A stretch of DNA of 64,000 nucleotides from Galbula dea (GCA_013399015.1 VWZX01001091.1:620001-684000), one strand, 5' to 3'. Shown: positions 37,466-49,788, counted from the stretch's first letter. Numbers and translations are program-made. The notes: generated by a model from the sequence alone, not told the origin.

Positions 37466-38449
37466 TCACAGAACATTAGGAGCTGGAAGGGACCTTGAAA
37501 GATCATCTAGTCCAATCCCCCTGCCACAGCAGGATTCCCTAGACCAGGTCACCCAGAAGCGCATCCAGACGGGTTTTGAATACCTCCAGAGAAGGAGACT
37601 CCACAACCTCTCTGGGCAGTCTGTGCCAGGGCTCTGGCACCTCACTGGGAAAACATTTCTATGTGTATTCACACAGAATCTCCTATGCTTCAGCTTACAG
37701 CCATTGCCTCTTGTCCTGTCACTGGGCTTCACTGAGAAGAGCCTGATCCCATCCTCCTGACACACACCCTTCACATATTTAAAAACATAGATGAGGTCAC
37801 CCCTTAGCCTCCTCTTCTCCAAGCTAAAGAGACCCAGCTCCCTCAGCCTTTCCTCAGAAGGAAGATGTTCCAGCCCCTTCATCATTTTGGTGGCTCTGTG
37901 CTGGACTCTTTCCAGCAGTTCCCTATCCTTCTTCAACTGAAGGGCCCAGAACTGGACACAAGATTCCAGATGTGGCCTCACCAAGGTAGAGTAAAGGGGG
38001 AGGAGAACCTCTCTTGACCTACTAAGCACACCCCTTCTGATCCACCCCAGAATCCCATTGGCCCTCCTGGCCACAAGAGCACNNNNNNNNNNNNNNNNNN
38101 NNNNNNNNNNNNNNNNNNNNNNNNNNNNNNNNNNNNNNNNNNNNNNNNNNNNNNNNNNNNNNNNNNNNNNNNNNNNNNNNNNNNNNNNNNNNNNNNNNNN
38201 NNNNNNNNNNNNNNNNNNNNNNNNNNNNNNNNNNNNNNNNNNNNNNNNNNNNNNNNNNNNNNNNNNNNNNNNNNNNNNNNNNNNNNNACATGACTTCCCC
38301 TTGGTAAACCCATGCTGACTGCTCCCAATGACCCCCTTATCCTTGATATGCCTAGAGACAAAGTCAAGGATAAAGTGTTCCATCACCTTTCCTGGGCTGG
38401 AGGTGAGGCTGACTGGTCTATAGTTACCCAGCTCCTCCTTCTTGCCCTT
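37466..38449 (-). pseudogene. CR1 ORF2 remnant with partial reverse transcriptase
   Basis: On the minus strand, 38449 to 38390 reads as the conserved reverse transcriptase block GNYRPVSLTSSPGK. It runs on to QHGFTKGKSC, which ends exactly at the gap edge (38288). Left of the gap the frame resumes at ALVARRANGILGW and continues through LVRPHLESCVQFWA and LGLFSLEKRRLRGDL to DRTRGNGCKL. After about 37670 the reading changes to an unrelated frame, showing a small indel near 37655-37670. A TAA at 38450-38452 stops the frame upstream. The catalytic FADD-type motif would lie in the gap and cannot be assessed. The copy is inactive. Confidence 0.85.
38083..38287. other. Assembly gap (205 N)
   Basis: Undetermined bases inside the CR1 copy. 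The real missing length is probably different, because several hundred bases of reverse transcriptase sequence should separate the two edges in an intact element. Confidence 0.99.
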
Positions 38450-38750
38450 TTAGAAGACTGGAGTGGTGTTTGCCTTCCTCCAATCCCCAGGCACCTCTCC
38501 TGTTCCCCAGGACTTATTAAAGATGATGGAGAGTGGCCTGGCAGTGACTTCTGCCAGCTCCCTCAACACCCATGGGTGCCTCCCACCAGGACCCATGGAT
38601 TTATGGATGTCCAGATGGCTTAGCTGTTCCCTAACCCAGTCCTCCTCAACTAAGGAAAACTCCTCCAGTATCCTAATATCATGTGGGAGCTCAGGGGTCT
38701 GAGGCTCCTGAGGGCAGTCTCAGTATAGACAAAGTAATTCATTCAGGCCT

Positions 38751-40004
38751 CATTCATACAGGCTGTCAGGGTGGGACTAGGAGACAATTCACCTCCTAGT
38801 GCAGCAGCAATTCTGTCTGCTGGCCAGAGCTACAGCAAATCCTGCAGAAGGCTCTGAATAAAAATGTAGTGAACTCCTTGCAAAGTTCTTATAGAAATCT
38901 CTCCAATCTTCTGAATATTAAAAAAAACCAAACCATCAGAAATGCTACTCCCTCTGCTCCCCTAGAAAACACCTTCTTAATGGTGTGCTGCTCACAGTCC
39001 AAATGACACTGGTGTATTGTTGGCACAGAACTTTCATGAACAAGCAAAGGCCATGAAAATAGTTGAGGGTTGTCAGATGATAAGGGAGCACCCACATTTC
39101 CTCCTCATGGCAAGAGAAAAGGCTAACAGCAGCAGCATAAAAAGAGAAGGGCTGATTTTTGTTTACAATACTTGAATGTGAGAGCAAACTGGGCCACCCA
39201 TTTAGAGCTGGATCCTGCTCTCTGCCTGCAGAGCTATTTTTACCTCCTGTGTTTTTATAATAAATCTGGCTACAAACTTTACTCCAGCTCCTTGTACAAG
39301 GAGAATTCACGGACTTTCAGCAAAACTGCCCTATTTTGGATTAGATGACAATTTTATTCAAAAGTGAGAAGGAGAAAAGTGGCTTCTCTTCCTTGGCAGG
39401 TCTGTGCTCTGGGTGTATGTCTTTATAATTTATTCCTGCTGGTGATGAAATGCATTCCCCTCATTTTCCATCACTCAGACCTGCAGAACTGGTGGAGCTC
39501 AGAGAGAAAAGAGTAACCACATCTCAGGGCTTTCCAGGGCACATCTATGTGAAATCTGAAGTGTTTGCAGGTGTTTTGCTTTTGGTTGGTTGGTTTTGAT
39601 TTTTTTTTTTGCTTAGTTTTTGCTTGGTTTTTAATTTGCTGATGTTTCCATAGGTAACAATTGCAGGTGGTTCTCTCCTACAGCTGCCCAGCTGAGGTGC
39701 TGTGTGTCCAGATGCTTGCACTATCCAGGACTCAGAAGATCTATTCAGCTAACAGTTGGTAAAACATCATGAGATTCACCATGAAGTTAAATCTATGAGA
39801 TTCTGACACAAATCCCTTGCCTCTAACAGTTAGGGCTTTGGACAAAAGTTGTTAGATTTATGATAAAAGTTACCAGGCATATAAAAATGCCAGTGAGGTT
39901 AAGCAAAAGCTTTACAACAGATAAGTCTGCCAAGGTCAGTAAGGGCGTATTTCATCACCTCTGTCCTCCAGTCCCATTGCCACAACAGCCAGCTTGGCCT
40001 CCTC
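38751..40004. other. Unique non-coding DNA, no gene seen
   Basis: No coding region is supported. A T-run at about 39600-39610 follows GGTT-rich sequence. Open frames near 38889-39310 are short and unrecognised. Confidence 0.65.
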
Positions 40005-40478
40005 GTAGAATAACAGAATCATTAAGGTTGGAAAAGACCTCTGAGATCAACAAGCCCAATCACCAACCTATGGCACCCCCATGCCACTAGATCATGTCCC
40101 TGAGTACCATGTCTATACATTTTTTGAGCACCTCCAGGGACGGTGACTCCACCCCTGCCCTGGGCAGCCTCTGCCAGTGCCTGACAACTCTTTCTGTGAA
40201 GAAAGTTTTCTTGATATCCAATCTAAACCTCCCCTGGTGCAACTTGAGGCCATTTCCTCTTGTCCTAGCACTGGTTACCTGGGAGAAGAGACTGACTCCA
40301 ACCTCACTACAACCTCTTTTTAGGTAGTTGTAGAGAGAGGTAAGGTCTCCCCTGAGCCTCCTCTTCTTCAGCCTCTCCTCATAAGACTTATTCTCTTGTT
40401 ACCCTTCTCTGTACACACTCCAATGCCTCTATGTCTTGCTTGTAGTGAGGGGCCCAAAACTGAACACTGTCCTGCCAG
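40005..40478 (-). mobile_element. CR1 LINE 3' fragment
   Basis: This minus-strand CR1 has its 3' end at about 40005 (tagaataacagaatcattaagg on the plus strand) and is 5'-truncated near 40478, after the block tagtgaggggcccaaaactg. It belongs to the same subfamily as the copies at 44658 and 53252, with shared 3' features such as the run through tggcacccccatgccactag. The ORF2 frame is broken. It stands head-to-head with the plus-strand CR1 at 40540, only about 60 bp apart. Confidence 0.9.
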
Positions 40479-40539
40479 TAAAGCCCAGTGCAAGCAAATG
40501 TGTCACAGAAGCCATCATGTTGACTAGCTCCCACATATA

Positions 40540-40806
40540 GGAGTAGAGGGAATGGGCTTAAGCTGAGCCAGGGTAGGTTTAGATTAGATATTAGGAAGAA
40601 TTTCTTTACTGGAAGAGTGGTTAGATATTGGAATAGGCTGCCCAGGGAGGTGGTGGAGTCACCATCCCTGGAGGTTTTTAAGAAGAGGATGGATGTGTTT
40701 CTTCAGGGGATGATTTAGGGGTAAGAGTAGTGTAGGGCTATGGGTTGGACTAGATGATCTGGAGGCTCCTTTCCAACTGTAATGATTCTGTGTAATTCTG
40801 TGTAAT
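40540..40806 (+). mobile_element. CR1 LINE 3' fragment
   Basis: This plus-strand CR1 tail runs from agctgagccagggtaggttt through the gaggtggtggagtcaccatc block to aatgattctgtgtaattctg. It comes from a different subfamily from its neighbour at 40005, judging by the 3' untranslated part. The opposite orientation of two adjacent truncated copies could reflect independent insertions. Confidence 0.9.
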
Positions 40807-42274
40807 ATCATATAATGTGCTTCTTATAAGACAAAGTGTAAGAAGCAGTAAGTCCAGCCCAGCTTTGTCCTCCTGCAAAAAGGCCCATAGAAAGGACAGA
40901 GAAGAAATGCTCCTCCCTGTCCAGGGATGTATGGGTCAGCCTGGTTTTGAAGGCAAGCAATGCTTCTGCAATGGTTGTTATATGCTTTTGTTTGGTGGCA
41001 GGTACAAGAGATCTTCCACAAAGTTGGCCACCAGGTAAACAGCATGGGTGAGACAGAAGCAGCTGTAAAATTCATTCCTTCCCCAGTGGCTCCCTCCAGA
41101 GCCTAGCTTTTAGCTTCCTGAACTGTAGGAGAAAGCTTTATTTGGTGTGCTGGTGGTGATGATTTGTATTTTTTTAATTTCTACATAATTTAAATAGATT
41201 CCTTAGAAAACTTTGGAAATCAAGGAGCCAAATATCTGAATAAAAGGAGAGGAAAAAAAAAGAAAGAAAAAAATGATGTCACCCTCAAGCAGTTCCATCA
41301 AGGGATGACATTTTAAATCACATCATGTCTCACACCCATTTCTTAGTGCAAAATAAATCACTTCAACAGAGTGCAAGCCAATTTTTACTTTAAAAAATGT
41401 TGTGTCCTAAGGCTCTCTTCTTGAACTTCAAAAGCATACTTCATAATTACTGTACCTATCAAAGGAAGCTCAGTATTTCACCTTCAATCTCCCTCCACTT
41501 GTGTTATAATTTTTAATTGTTAATAAATTATATTAAATTTAAACTGGTTATTCTCTCTTGAAATTACATCTTTCAAATGAGTATGCCAGCTTATTTTAAA
41601 TTAGCACATTTACCTTAAAATTATATTTCAGTAATTTGTTTATGACTCTTCTTCCCTGTTAATTCTTGTATTAGGATTTGAATCTTGGATTACCCCATTT
41701 AATTTTATTTGAACATTATTGTCTCAGTTTAAGAGTCAAAACCTCTTTCACAGAGCTTGACATTTCTGGCAAGCAGATACTTTTTCTTTTTTAGCTCATT
41801 TATATTTATATAGATTTTTTTGGAGGTGCCATTAAGCACTGCATGGGCTTTTGTCATTGAAAGGTGAAAAGGAGGAAAATTTGGAGGTCTTATTTACAAT
41901 CTGATATCTGCTTTTACAAGTGCATGCATGCACTCATGGAGAATATACCACATCAGTATTTTGGGCAGAGCTACATATTTCTTTATCTAGCAGGTATTTT
42001 ATTTAATGCTCAGTCCTTGCAAATGCATTGAAGAAGGCCAGACACAGCAGGCTTCAGGGATGATGTTTCCTGGAATGGTGAGGGTGCTTCTGAACAAGGA
42101 AACAAGATTCCTGTGGGTATTCAGATAAACAAGGCATCATTCTTCAGAGAGGCCAGCAGTCAACACCTCAGAGTTCTCACTGTTCTTTCAAAGCTGGTCA
42201 CATGCTTAAATGGATTAAAAACTATTGCAAAATGATAGAAAAATGTCAGGATGCTGATGCCAGTATGACAGAAA
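40807..42274. other. Unique DNA with AT-rich block, no gene seen
   Basis: No coding region is supported. From about 41390 to 41830 the sequence is strongly AT-rich without being a simple repeat, with motifs such as taattgttaataaatta that resemble homeodomain-type sites. This style is common among conserved non-coding elements, but conservation cannot be judged from one sequence. Confidence 0.5.
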
Positions 42275-42597
42275 TACTTAATGGGTGGGGGTCAGGGGGA
42301 TGGGGCCAGGGTTTTTTCAGTGGGGCCCAGTAACAGGATAAGAGGTAACAGCCAAGAGCTTGAACATGGGAAGTTCCTTCTAAACATAAGGAAGAACTTT
42401 GTTACTTTGAGGGTGTTGGAGCACTGGAGCAGGCTGCCTAGGGAGGTGGTGGACTCTCTGTGTCTGGAGATATTCCAAACCCACCTGGATGCCATCCTGT
42501 GCAACCTGCTCTAGGTGAACCTGCTCTGACAGGAGAGTTGCACTAGGTGATCTCCAGAGGTCCCTTCCAACCCCCAACATTCTGTGATTCTGTGATA
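42275..42597 (+). mobile_element. CR1 LINE 3' fragment with short ORF2 tail
   Basis: This plus-strand CR1 tail ends in aacattctgtgattctgtga. Between about 42281 and 42514 the sense frame is open and shows the end of ORF2 with SNRIRGNSQELEHGKF and a HWSRLPREVVDS block. It resembles the minus-strand copy at 57683 in subfamily. Confidence 0.9.
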
Positions 42598-44657
42598 AAC
42601 CAGCACTCTTACAAACTCCAGCATGCAAAAATCACCCTCATGGCAGGACCAACTAAAATAGGTTGCACAGTCTTGTGCCTGAGAGCAACCAGAGCTGGGA
42701 AATGGACAGAGATGTTCACACTCAAGCAATGCTCAGCTGGCTTCCCAGGCTCTCAGAGTGAGTGGATGTGGCATACTGAAGCAGACTGCAAAGGACAAAA
42801 ATGCACCCAGCTGATGAACTCAACTATGTGGCTGAAAAAACAATTCCCCCTTTGAAACAAATCTTCCCAGAGATGCCTTTGGGTTTTCTGGGCAGCACAT
42901 AGGAAAGAAAAACAAAGTGGAGATTGTCCCTGGAGAGTAGGTTGGGAATGTTACGTTGAGAACGGTGTCCACAGGACACTGTTCAGTGCCAGGTGGGTAT
43001 TCTTTAGTCTGCAGGCTGCAGGGTTGTATAAAAAAAGAAAGAAAAGAGACTATAGTTCAGACTATAACTCTCTTACCATCCCAGTAAACCACAGTCACAT
43101 AGGAAAAATATTTTTTTCCAACATATCAGCAGACCAACACAAATTGCTGATGTTAGAAGAACTCTGCCTACCAAAGGTGTGAGAGAAGTAGCCTGTATCT
43201 CAAAGATTGCTACTCCTCCAACCCTCCACATTTTGTCATCTTGCCCTCGTTATTCTTTATGCACAACAGTCTTCCTGTAGGAAAGAAATCTGTGTTTTGC
43301 CCTTCCTTCAGCCAAGCTCTCTGTTCACAATGAAATCCTCAGAGTCAACAACTTTTTGTGAGTCCTAATGACACCCATTGCTGGTAGATCACAGGAGGAC
43401 TACATCACAATAAGATGGAAGAAGTACAAGCACACCATAGAAGAATGGTTTCAGACCAAATTCACAGTCTTGCATAAATCTCAAGTCCCTGCTCATCAAG
43501 ATGAAAATATAGCTCCTAATTCTTCCAGTATGTTTCAAACAAAATGTTATGAATGAAAGATGGATCTTCTTCCCAGGTGTTCCCTTCCAGCACAACCCAC
43601 CCAACCCCAGATTCACCCCCTTCCTTCTCCTCCGTGTGGTCAGAAGCAAAGCAGAGAGCTGTGCCTAGGCACTGGACATCTCTCTGCCAAAGGATCAGGC
43701 TTATGAGGTAAAGGCAACACATGCTGAAAAACTCAGGTGGGAAAATGTCTTTTTCTCCAGCATAACAAGAGAGGGAGGGATCATGCAAAGCAAGGCAGAG
43801 CAGTTGCTCTGTTGTGAGAGCTTACAAAAGAGAAGTGTCCTTCAGACACAGTAAGGCACAGATAGCTTTCCAAATGTTCTTATTTCTTTCCAATAGTTGT
43901 CTTCAGCTAAGGAGCAATGTGTTTTCTCTCAAGTCTGGCATAGCCACAGGCTGAAGCAGCAGGTGCACCACACTGATGATCCTGAAGAATGAAAACACAT
44001 CTGTCTGTAGTAGCTTATTCGGACTCTGAGGACTGAGTGTGTAAGCCTGTGGGAACTTCACAGACACTTGAAGTCCTAATTTATTCATTGTTGATTTATT
44101 TATACACCTTTATGCAAGAGCTTTGGTGGTACACAGTGATGTATCAAGAAAAGTTTTAGCATATAAATTACATTTGTTCCACATTTTCAGATATCAAGTT
44201 CAAAATGAAAATTGAAAAGAGAAAAAAACCACAAAAAAGAAACCCCCAAAAAACCAAAGAGGTTTTAGGTATCTGTGAAGGGGCATGTTGTTATCCACTT
44301 GTGTATTGAGGCAGGCATTGGATGTTTTATAGTGTACACAATGGGTACACCTGGGAAAACGCATACACTGCCAGCTAAAATGCCTAATCTCTTCTTTAGC
44401 ACATTTGTGGTTTAATTACAAAACCTAGTGAACAATTAAAATTCAGGTCAGCACACAGCAGCAATACCAGCCTTTGATGTGGGGTCAGTGTTGGTCACAG
44501 TCCTCTACTCATTACATAGGTTAATCAACTTAGTTGAGTAAATATGACAGGATGGAGCAAAAATCTATGTAATTACCATGGCTCTGAGAGTGCTGGCAAG
44601 CAGGGCTGGTTTGTTGGTTTGATACACAAGCATTATTTCTTCTAAATAAAACATAGA
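42598..44657. other. Unique non-coding DNA, no gene seen
   Basis: Only short open frames (up to about 102 codons) with no recognisable product. No repeat other than a few A-rich patches (44220-44260). Confidence 0.65.
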
Positions 44658-45084
44658 GGCTGGTGAGGGGTCTAGAGAATAAGTCTTATGAGGAGTGGCT
44701 GAAGGAACTGGGCTTGTTGTTAATCTGAGAAAGAGATGGCTCAGGGGGACCTCATCTCTCTCTACAGCTACCTGAAAAGAGGTCGTAGAGAGATGGGGAT
44801 CAGCCTCTTCTCCCAGGTTGCCAGTGCTAGGACAAGAAGAAATGGCCTCAGGTTGCACCAGGGGAGGTTTATATTAGATATCAAGAAAACTTTCTTCACA
44901 GAAAGAGTTGTCAGGCATTGGCAGAGGCTGCCCAGGGTAGTGGTGGAGTCACCACCCCTGGAGGTGTTCAAAAAACATAGAGATGTGGCACTCAGGGCCA
45001 TGGTTTAGTGGCATGGGGGTGATGAGTTGACAATTGGACTTGATGATTGTAAAGGTCTCTTCCAACCTTAGTGATTCTGTGATA
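44658..45084 (+). mobile_element. CR1 LINE 3' fragment with ORF2 tail
   Basis: This plus-strand CR1 runs from about 44658 to the terminus ttagtgattctgtgatag. The sense frame 44736-45008 is open for 90 codons and shows the ORF2 end with GREMGISLFSQ, ARTRRNGLRLHQGRF and VRHWQRLPRVVVES blocks. It is closely related to the copies at 40005 and 53252. Confidence 0.92.
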
Positions 45085-45709
45085 GATGCAGAGCTGTTAG
45101 CATAAAGCAGATCTGTTTCTTCCATGAGCAACACTGCTGCTGTCCATCTGTGTGCACAGGGCAGGGTGGGCACCTCCAGAGACAAGCACACCCACGACCA
45201 CACAGAACAGTTTCATCATTCTGTTTGTACAAATGACTGCTTCTGCCCCTGCAGCATCCCACCAGCCACCACTGATGATGCTGTGTGCTGACTTGCAAAG
45301 CCACCACACAGACCTCACTGCAGTCATTTCACATGAAATAATGCACACACTGCTTTTTGTCTTAGAAAGAGAAAGGTATCTGTGTGACAGTGACACTGAA
45401 ATGGGCTGGGAATAGATGGCAATATATGTTTGTGACTGCCTCAGCCATCTCCACCTCCTAGTCCAGCTCATGAGACCTGCTTTTTGTCAGTGCAAATTTT
45501 GGGGGCCCTTTCAAACAGGAACTACTTAATAGAAATGGATCACTATAGCCACATCACTTATTGCTTTCTCTTGCTGAAATGTAGATTATTCTTGATCCCC
45601 AAAGAAAGGAAGCTCACCACAAGCCTCAGTTCATACTCTACCCAGCATGGGGGATGTAGCTAAGGCCAAAATGTCAAAACCTTCTGGGCTGGAAAAGGAG
45701 AGATTCCTG

Positions 45710-45759
45710 CTGGCTTTCAGGTAGGATGCACAGTGCTTGCTTCCTCCCCTGAAAGCCAG
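45710..45759. repeat. Perfect 12-bp inverted repeat
   Basis: CTGGCTTTCAGG (45710-45721) is mirrored by CCTGAAAGCCAG (45748-45759) with a 26-base loop. It lies immediately before a degenerate tandem repeat, and the two may be parts of one old element. Confidence 0.8.
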
Positions 45760-45780
45760 GAGTTATCAGGCTGTTCAGCC

Positions 45781-45905
45781 TAGGATTTGTGCAATAGGCA
45801 CCCAATTCCCCCTGAAAAGAGAGTGACAGCTGGGAGGTTTGAGCTGGGATTTTTGCAACAGTCACCAAACTCCCAGGGAAATTCAGTGAGAGCTGAAGAG
45901 TTTTG
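45781..45905. repeat. Degenerate tandem duplication, period about 64 bp
   Basis: The block starting taggatttgtgcaatagg at 45781 recurs in diverged form starting tgggatttttgcaacagt at 45845, matching at roughly two bases in three. The following sequence to about 46015, with catttcaatggggg and cttttgaaaatcacagcc, resembles old amniote repeats built on caatggga and ttgaaaatc motifs. This family link is an impression and is not proven. Confidence 0.45.
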
Positions 45906-48900
45906 ATCCCTCACATGAAAGTTGATAGCAAATTAGTATGCATTTCAATGGGGGTAGGAGTAGGTCTGGGTGTCACACTCCCATAAGCTCTTTTGAAAAT
46001 CACAGCCTTAAATGGTAATATTCTGATATTCCAACTATGGGGGGTTAGGTAATTTTTTTCTAATTCTTAGAAGTGTATTAGTCATAATTTTCTTCTGCCT
46101 TTCAGTCCCTATGAGATAAAAGGAGTCCGGCTTTACAAGCAGCAAGATTTACCAAAATAGCCCCAGAGAAGTTTGCAACCATTTTCTACAACATTTCCAA
46201 ATTACTTCCCAGTTTTTCCTTCTGTAAAATGTGTGGCATAATAGAGGGTGCAGGACTGTGGGCACTATCCTGGCTCAGCATTTGTCTGGGCTGATACCAT
46301 GGGAGACGCTCAAACCCCACCGATGACCTTTGTGGCATCCTTCCTGGGAGCAGCCAGCCAGCCATAGGTAACACCTGACCAAGGGAAGAGGCTACAGAAA
46401 CACACAGCCACAAAATACATGACAACAGAGTAGAGCATGGCATTGTAGTGGCATGCTGTGCTTTCATCAGGCTGTGTCAAAATGTTACAGTCAGAGAATA
46501 AAGATGAAGATGTTTTTGTAATAAACCATGGGTCATCCCTTTGTAAAACAGAAGTGTAACTGCTGTAGAGACATCTGTGTCTTCTTGTGCTTGTCTTCTG
46601 GTGTCTGTCTCAACAGCCCCTTTATATACTATTAGAATAACAATAAATAACAGGAGCCTTGAAGTGCTGCAACAGTGTTAATGCTTACTTCTAGTAATGG
46701 GCATTGATGAACAGATCTTCACTGCTCATTTTCTGTTCTGAGTCCTACTCCCTACAACACTCTGCTTTCTTATTCTCCCCACCCACTGCATTTAAACAAA
46801 CAAACCACGTTTCCTTTATGTCATCTCTATCCATCCCAAGAGCTTTGATCACCAAAGGGAGCATGTCAGAGCTGGCAGTGTTCTCATTCTGGGGGAAATG
46901 TTGATATTTTGAACTTATTTTTCTTGTGCATCTGAATGACAGCAAGCATTTTCAATTGGTCTAGTTCTCCAAGGGGAAAAAAAAAACCACTCTGGTCAGG
47001 GTGGGTTATTTAGCTGACCTTTAACATATTATTTGTAGTTTGTCTTATTTGATTTTAAATGATTTTTTAACTGCTTCCTAAAAAAATAAACAACAAACCT
47101 CCAAGAAAGAATTGCTTGGAAACAAAACATGGAAGCTGCTGGTTGTGGCAGTAATCAAAAAGGGTATTTTAATGTCTTGCTTTTATATTTTCAAACAAAA
47201 TTGACTGAAATGGTTGTGAACCCTCTAGACATCCACTTCTTTTGATAAAAATGGCATTTTGGGGGGACAAACAGTCCAAATTCCTTTTCATGGACTAGTT
47301 GAAGCTACCAGGGGCAAGCACAATGTCATCTTCCTACTCCTCACCTCCCTTTCACTAAGTTTTACTGCCAGGTATTCTGTCAACTTCAGCTGGGTCACAA
47401 TGGAAATGTGGGAGCAGAAAGCATGTACCAAACCCTCTTGAAGTGAGTTAGTGGAGTCCCAATACTCCACCAGGGACTACATCAATATGTATCTGCAGCA
47501 GAGCGGGCAGCATCAGTCACCCGAGATGTCTCTATCACCACTCCCAGCAGCAGAGCTGGTCCCACACTGATCATTTTCCTTTATCTCAAGAAACTTTGCT
47601 TGCCTTCCTTTCTTATTCCCAAGTCTGGAGAACAGGAACAGTCCAAGGGCAGTGCAGTGTAGGCCAGCAGGAGGTGCTTCTACAGCAAGAAAATCTGTCT
47701 GACAGAATAAACCGTAGGTAGGTAGCACCAAATTTCCCTTCTGCTATAATATAAGTTTGGCACACTTAAAAAAGAGGTTTGGCATAGCAGGGAAACTGGT
47801 TTGAGCTCTCCTACTGCAGAAACCTAGGCAGATGCAATATTTCTCTTGTTTTTAAGTTACTGTAATCAAGCATATTGCAAAAGAGGAAAAAAATAAATGA
47901 AAACATGTTATTAGGTCCTAGTAGACTTACAATTTCTGAATTTCTTTTACAAATGCCCATAGAGTATTCCATCTTTATCCTCCCAAGTCACTGAGAATAA
48001 CACATCAAAGAGCATGTTTGCATTTCTATAATAGATAACAGCATTGACATAAGCTTCAGGGTTCATCCAAACTATAAACTGAATTACCAATCTCCTATCT
48101 CACATATTTATAAACTGTAAGTTGAGCCTGGAGAAAAAATTCCAACTCCAGGTGAAATAATTATTCTGGAGCTTTTAAAGAGTCACTTCTGAGCTGCAAT
48201 CTGAATTCCAGTGGATGTGAATTATCAGCCTGGTTTGTACAAACCTCTGCTTGTGTAGCAAGAGTCAAATGGGAACTTGGACTCTGTCAGCCCCTGCAGC
48301 AGCAGGGCTGGCATTACCATTTGAACAAGAGGTTTGGTACAAGCCATGGTCTCTCAGCTTCCCATGGCTGAGGAAGGAAATAATTGGCTGCTGCCATGCT
48401 CTTGCATTGCCTCCAAAGCCCACAGCCCCATAGGAGTCAGCTCTCCTGCAATCCTCTGGGACATCAGAGCCTCAGCAGAGCAAGCTCTGATAGCCCAGAG
48501 CTTCTGCTTACGAATCTGAAAGCCATTATCAACTATGACACTTTTCTCCTTGTACCTTAGGGAGGAAGAATATAATTCCTCTGTTTCTGTAAACCAGAAA
48601 ACTCACACAGAAAAGGTCTGGTTTTGGAGAAATTGGGCTCTTCCAAGCTTCTTTGACACCAAACAGCAATAAAGTGACAGGACCTTGCCTAAGAGGCAAA
48701 GGTCAGCACGAGCACTCACATAGAGTGCTTCCATGAGACCACAGCAGTGAGTATGCCCTGACAAGGGCCAAACTGGGAAAAGGCCATGGAATCTCCCTTT
48801 CTGCTATGGCCAGGTGTTGGGTTGAGTGTGATTCACCTAAACCACAGGTCTGAGACTATAGTTCTCAGAGTAGGACACATGTCAGTGAAAGACAATGTCT

Positions 48901-49773
48901 GGAGACAGAGTGAGTCATCCACACAGCAGTTCTCTATATAACCACACTGAATTTTTGTGTGCTACATTGTCAGAAACAGAAACAAAGTCAAAAGGAAAAC
49001 ATTGCTAAAAAAGGCTGCCATGCTGCCTCACACAAGTATGTTAAAAGAGAAACTGAAACCCTTAAGCCAGAAACACTTCTGGAACTCCAAACCGGTCTGA
49101 GCCATCAGCTCCTCACTGTAACTTCCAAAGCAGCTCTTCCCCTGCTACCCTTGTTCAGCATGCCCAGAAGGAGAAGAAACAATAGGCATCAGAGGAACTA
49201 ATGGTGTGGGATTTGAAGCTGGATGTTCTTGCCCTGGCTAGTGTGACAAAGACTGACTGGAGTCTAAAGTGGACACATTTCTTTCCAGACCTTGCACAAA
49301 AACAGTGGATCAAATATTTTATGTGAACTTCTCAGTACTCTTTGGTTCTGGAACATACAAGAGCAGGTAGGCATTTAAGACATGCAAAATGAGGATACCT
49401 TAATTTTTACAGCTTTCTTTTGAAAATTCAGACCTCTTAAGGTCTTCAGAAACTGCTTTTCAAGAAATGGCTTGAATATTTCATATTAGAGACTGTATAT
49501 TGCATCAGCCCTGTGGTTTCTTACCACGATACAGATAGGAACTGATCTCTTTCTTTTTCCTTGCACCATCTCCTATTGCATTATGCAGACACTGGAAAAC
49601 CATTAAATCCAATTTAATGGATCCAATTCAGCTACCTTGCAACTAAAACCAACTATTTTCATTTCAGCTACAGGACAAAAAGCTTTTCTCCAACACGTTG
49701 CTAATTTACAGAGCATTTACTAAATTAAAACCCCTTCCTGGCAGACAGGACCGCTTCCTAACCAGAACAGATA

Positions 49774-49788
49774 ACACACACACACACA
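49774..49788. repeat. (AC)7 microsatellite
   Basis: A short uninterrupted AC run, 30 bp upstream of the candidate TATA box. Confidence 0.85.

Larger units (their letters stand above)
37460..38750 (-). mobile_element. Long CR1 LINE copy cut by assembly gap
   Basis: This is the longest CR1 in the window, minus strand. Its 3' end at 37460 shows the usual cagaatcacagaacattagg terminus. From right to left it covers the entry to the reverse transcriptase domain (38288-38450 and upstream to about 38750), then an assembly gap of 205 N, then the post-RT ORF2 tail and the 3' end. The right boundary is a gradual loss of recognisable sequence, so about 38750 is an estimate. Confidence 0.92.

Noticed and set aside
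37466..38386. A 306-codon minus-strand frame taken at face value as a gene
   Set aside because: It is a CR1 ORF2 remnant, a third of it is undetermined bases, and its left part is frameshifted.
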